Shown here in pieces: positions 61,900 through 64,000 of a stretch of 64,000 bases of DNA. Under the pieces are notes generated by a model, which was not told the DNA's origin, did no database searches, and worked only from the letters and a program-made list of their open reading frames with translations. The position numbers and the translations under genes are program-made. Numbering within the stretch: the first letter of the stretch is position 1; every line of letters starts with the position of its first letter. Source of the stretch: Neoarius graeffei (taxonomy: Eukaryota; Chordata; Actinopteri; Siluriformes; Ariidae); NCBI RefSeq assembly GCF_027579695.1, contig NC_083576.1, positions 36,361,260 to 36,425,259 on the forward strand. Reading direction: 5' to 3'.

Positions 61900-62631
61900 C
61901 GGTGGTGCTTGAAAGTTTGTGAACCCTTTAGAAGTTTCTATATGACCTAAAACATTATCAGATTTTCACACAACCCCTAAAAGTAGATAGAGAACCCAGT
62001 TAAACAAATGAGACAAAAATATTATACTTGGTCATTTATTTATTGAAGAAAATGATCCAATATTACATTATCTATGAGTGGCAAAAGTATGCGAACCTTT
62101 GCTTTCAGTATCTGGTGTGACCCCCTTGTGCAGCAATAACAGCAACTAAATGTTTCCGGTAATTGTTGATCAGTCCTGCACACTGGCTTGGAGGAATTTT
62201 AGCCTATTCCTCCGTACAGAACAGCTTCAACTCTGGGATGTTGGTGGGTTTCCTCACATGAACTGCTCGCTTCAGGTCCTTCCACAACATTTCCATTGGA
62301 TTAAGGTCAGGACTTTGACTTGGCTGTTCCAAAACATTAACTTTATTCTTCTTTAACCATTCTTTGGTAGAACGACTTGTGTGCTTTGGGTTGTTATCTT
62401 GCTGCATGACCCACCTTCTCTTGAGATTCAGTTCATGGACAGATGTCCTGACATTTTCCTTTAGAATTCACTGGTATAATTCAGAATTCATTGTTCCATC
62501 AATGATGGCAAGCCATCCTGGCCCAGATGCAGCAAAACAGGCCCAAACCATGATACTATTACCACCATGTTTCACAGATGGGATAAGGTTCTTATGTTGG
62601 AATGCAGTGTTTTACTTTCTTCAAACATAAC
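61900..62631 (-). mobile_element. Tc1-like element, cut by gypsy copy D
   Basis: The left end CGGTGGTGCTTGAAAGTTTG after TA is the same family as 8647. The minus-strand transposase relic reads KEWLKKNKVNVLEQPSQSPD and LNPMEMLWKDLKRAVHVRKP (the final E replaced in NPME context retained), with QQDNNPKHTSRST (second D) at about 62400. It continues uninterrupted through the site where the hAT-like element sits in the 8647 copy, giving its pre-insertion state. It stops at 62631 at a gypsy LTR. Confidence 0.9.
62204..62407 (-). pseudogene. Tc1 transposase fragment
   Basis: A 67-codon open frame: MQQDNNPKHTSRSTKEWLKK, NKVNVLEQPSQSPDLNPMEM, LWKDLKRAVHVRKPTNIPEL. It holds the second catalytic D (QQDN) and the final catalytic E (NPME). 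The first D lies near 62560 in another frame (MVWACFAASG-like text on the minus strand). The N-terminal DNA-binding domain is missing because gypsy copy D cuts the element. It is not functional. Confidence 0.85.
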
Positions 62632-62943
62632 TGTAGAACCAGAGCAGGTGGGTGGAGCACAGAAGCACGGCAGGCCAGAACTGAGTTCTCAGAAACTCTT
62701 TTATTTTTAATGATATATGTGGCTTTTCAGCTCATTCACTCTCTCACACACGCACACACATGCATTCAGGTCGGGAGAGAGCTCCCTTTCTCTGCTCTCT
62801 CTCGCCTTTTATAGGGCACGGTCACTGGGGAAGACACACAAACACGGGTTAACTCACACCAGGTGCAGTGATTCTGCCACTTACCTTCCCTGACTCCGCC
62901 CTCCATTCACAGACCGATGGTTGACCATGCCCCCGCTGCCACA
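62632..62943 (-). repeat. 3' LTR of gypsy copy D
   Basis: 312 bp, same ends and layout as the copy A LTR (GGTGGGTGGAGCACAGA block; TTTTATAGGGCACGGTCACT block; CTCTCACACACGCACACACA in place of the copy A CA run). Confidence 0.9.
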
Positions 62944-64000
62944 TACCCCCACCGCCCGACTCAGACCAGGGAGCCATCCGGCCTGCAGCTGACTCCACCC
63001 CCCTTGATGGGAGAGGAAATCCGCCACGACCATCTGTGCCCCCTGCCTGTGGACCACCTTGAACTTAAACGGCTGGAGTGCCAGATACCAACGGGTGATC
63101 CGCGCGTTGGCATCCTTCATGCGGTGGAGCCACTGGAGGGGGGCGTGGTCCGAACAGAGGGTGAAAGGGCATCCCAGTAGGTAGTAGCAGAGGGCGAGGA
63201 CTGCCCAATTGATGGCAAGGCACTCCTTTTCTATGGTGCTGTACTGGCTCTCATGCACCGACAGCTTCCGGCTGATGTACAGCACTGGATGATCCTCCCC
63301 CTCCACCTCATGGGACAGAACAGCCCCCAGCCCTCTGTCCGGCGTGTCCGTCTGCAAAACAAAGGGGAGAGAAAAGTCAGGGGAGTGTAACAGTGGCCCC
63401 CCACACAGTGCAGCCTTTACCTCAGAGAAAGCCCGCTGGCATTGCTCCATCTGCTGGACCAGATCTGGTGCCCCGTTTTTAGTGAGATCAGTCAGCGGGC
63501 TGGTGACGTCCGAATAATTAGGTATAAACCTACGATAGTAGCCAGCCAGCCCCAGAAACTGTCTCACCCCCTTTTTGGTCTTGGGCCTCGGGCAGGCCGC
63601 AATCACTGCTGTCTTATTAATTTGGGGACGCACCTGCCCATTGACCAAATGGAAGCCCAGATACCGTACTTCCACCCACCCAATCGCACAGTTCTTCGGG
63701 TTGGCTGTGAGACCCGCTCGCCTCAGTGACCGGAGGATGGCCCTTAGATGTTTTAGGTGTTGCGGCCAGTCATTACTATAAATAATGATGTCGTCCAAGT
63801 ATGTGGCTGCGTAGGTGGCATGGGGGCAGAGGACCCTATCCATAAGCTGCTGGAACGTAGCGGGCACCCCAAACAGCCCCAAAGGAAGTGTGACGAACTG
63901 GTGTAAGCCAAACGGTGTGGAAAGGGCCATTTTCTCTCGGGATAATAGAGTCAAGGGGATCTGCCAATATCCCTTTGTCAAATCCAGTGTCGAATAAAAA
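62881..64000 (-). CDS. Reverse transcriptase and RNase H, copy D, open to window edge
   Basis: An open frame without stops from the window edge (LDLTKGYWQIPLTLLSREKM) through RT: FGLHQFVTLPLGLFGVPATF, QQLMDRVLCPHATYAATYLD, the YLDD active site in TYLDDIIIYSNDW, and VRQFLGLAGYYRRFIPNYSD. RNase H follows: LQTDTPDRGLGAVLSHEVEG (first Asp), YSTIEKECLAINWAVLALCY (Glu), LCSDHAPLQWLHRMKDANAR (Asp) and VVADFLSHQGG. All catalytic acids are present and the C run that is frameshifted in copy A is correct here. The frame passes into the LTR to 62881; the domain itself ends near 62990. It may be the youngest copy of the family, but upstream genes are not visible. Confidence 0.9.
   Translation of the reverse strand, partial: FYSTLDLTKGYWQIPLTLLSREKMALSTPFGLHQFVTLPLGLFGVPATFQQLMDRVLCPHATYAATYLDDIIIYSNDWPQHLKHLRAILRSLRRAGLTANPKNCAIGWVEVRYLGFHLVNGQVRPQINKTAVIAACPRPKTKKGVRQFLGLAGYYRRFIPNYSDVTSPLTDLTKNGAPDLVQQMEQCQRAFSEVKAALCGGPLLHSPDFSLPFVLQTDTPDRGLGAVLSHEVEGEDHPVLYISRKLSVHESQYSTIEKECLAINWAVLALCYYLLGCPFTLCSDHAPLQWLHRMKDANARITRWYLALQPFKFKVVHRQGAQMVVADFLSHQGGWSQLQAGWLPGLSRAVGVCGSGGMVNHRSVNGGRSQGR

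Larger units (their letters stand above)
62632..64000 (-). mobile_element. Gmr1-like gypsy retrotransposon copy D, partial at window edge
   Basis: 3' LTR at 62632-62943 (on + TGTAGAACCAGAGC ... CCGCTGCCACA) followed by a polypurine tract and RNase H/RT reading out of the window. It inserted into a Tc1 element. The 5' half lies beyond the window end. Confidence 0.93.

Overview
The window is vertebrate nuclear DNA, most likely from a teleost fish, and a catfish-like ostariophysan is a reasonable guess. The evidence is an intact connexin-32-like (gjb1-type) gene with a spliced 5' UTR, dense Tc1-like transposons, V-SINEs with an (ATGAG)n tail, L2/Maui, Rex1 and Tx1/L1 LINEs, and Gmr1-like Ty3/gypsy elements. 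AT-rich intergenic DNA and long TA/CA microsatellites fit this. Nothing bacterial, no CRISPR array and no rRNA is present. The species is an inference.

Only one host gene is well supported: gjb1-like, positions 20.9-23.2 kb on the + strand, with a TATA box, a non-coding first exon, a 648-bp intron, a single coding exon (21695-22522) and a polyadenylation signal. Two further open frames (2350-2793, a small membrane protein in repeated DNA, and about 59540-59797) are unrecognised. Nearly all the rest is mobile DNA.

Layout. 0.7-2.3 kb: hAT element with an exact 8-bp target duplication. 2.3-3.7 kb: unrecognised membrane-protein ORF, a 280-bp tandem duplication and a 0.6-kb palindrome with a G-rich loop. 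3.8-5.0 kb: second hAT relic. 5.2-8.6 kb: L2 LINE (-) interrupted by a jockey-like LINE. 8.6-12.5 kb: Tc1 relic holding a hAT-like element with a 5-bp duplication and a second Tc1. 12.6-13.8 kb: LINE with a C-terminal zinc finger. 13.8-17.8 kb: Tc1 relic split by a 2.5-kb inverted-repeat element whose transposase-like protein I cannot assign. 17.8-19.3 kb: TA-flanked inverted-repeat element. 19.4-20.5 kb: SINE and Tc1 scraps. Then gjb1. 23.8-25.4 kb: Tc1. 25.6-27 kb: L2 with a SINE inside.

28.5-41.8 kb is a deep nest. One LINE with an R2-type C-terminus (CCHC knuckle plus PD...E endonuclease) was hit twice by the same gypsy family. The first gypsy copy then received a 945-bp solo LTR, a 3.1-kb unassigned DNA transposon and a SINE. 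The second lies behind a 436-bp duplication of its own LTR plus flank. 42.7-45.9 kb is a decayed minisatellite with a unit of about 17-18 bp. 46-50.7 kb is a Tx1/L1 LINE (-). 50.7-52.2 kb is Tc1. 52.2-57.2 kb is the most complete gypsy copy (-). 57-62 kb holds LINE and SINE relics, including an L2 inserted in a Rex1. 61.9-62.6 kb is Tc1, cut by a fourth gypsy copy that runs off the window.

The gypsy family is the best-resolved system here. It has ~300-bp LTRs, a primer site matching the tRNA-Phe 3' end, a gag with a SCAN-like capsid segment, pol in the +1 frame, and integrase placed before reverse transcriptase/RNase H. That is the order of the Gmr1 group rather than ordinary Ty3/gypsy. The two transposase-like proteins in elements at 14.3-16.7 kb and 31.4-34.6 kb are the best candidates for poorly described systems.
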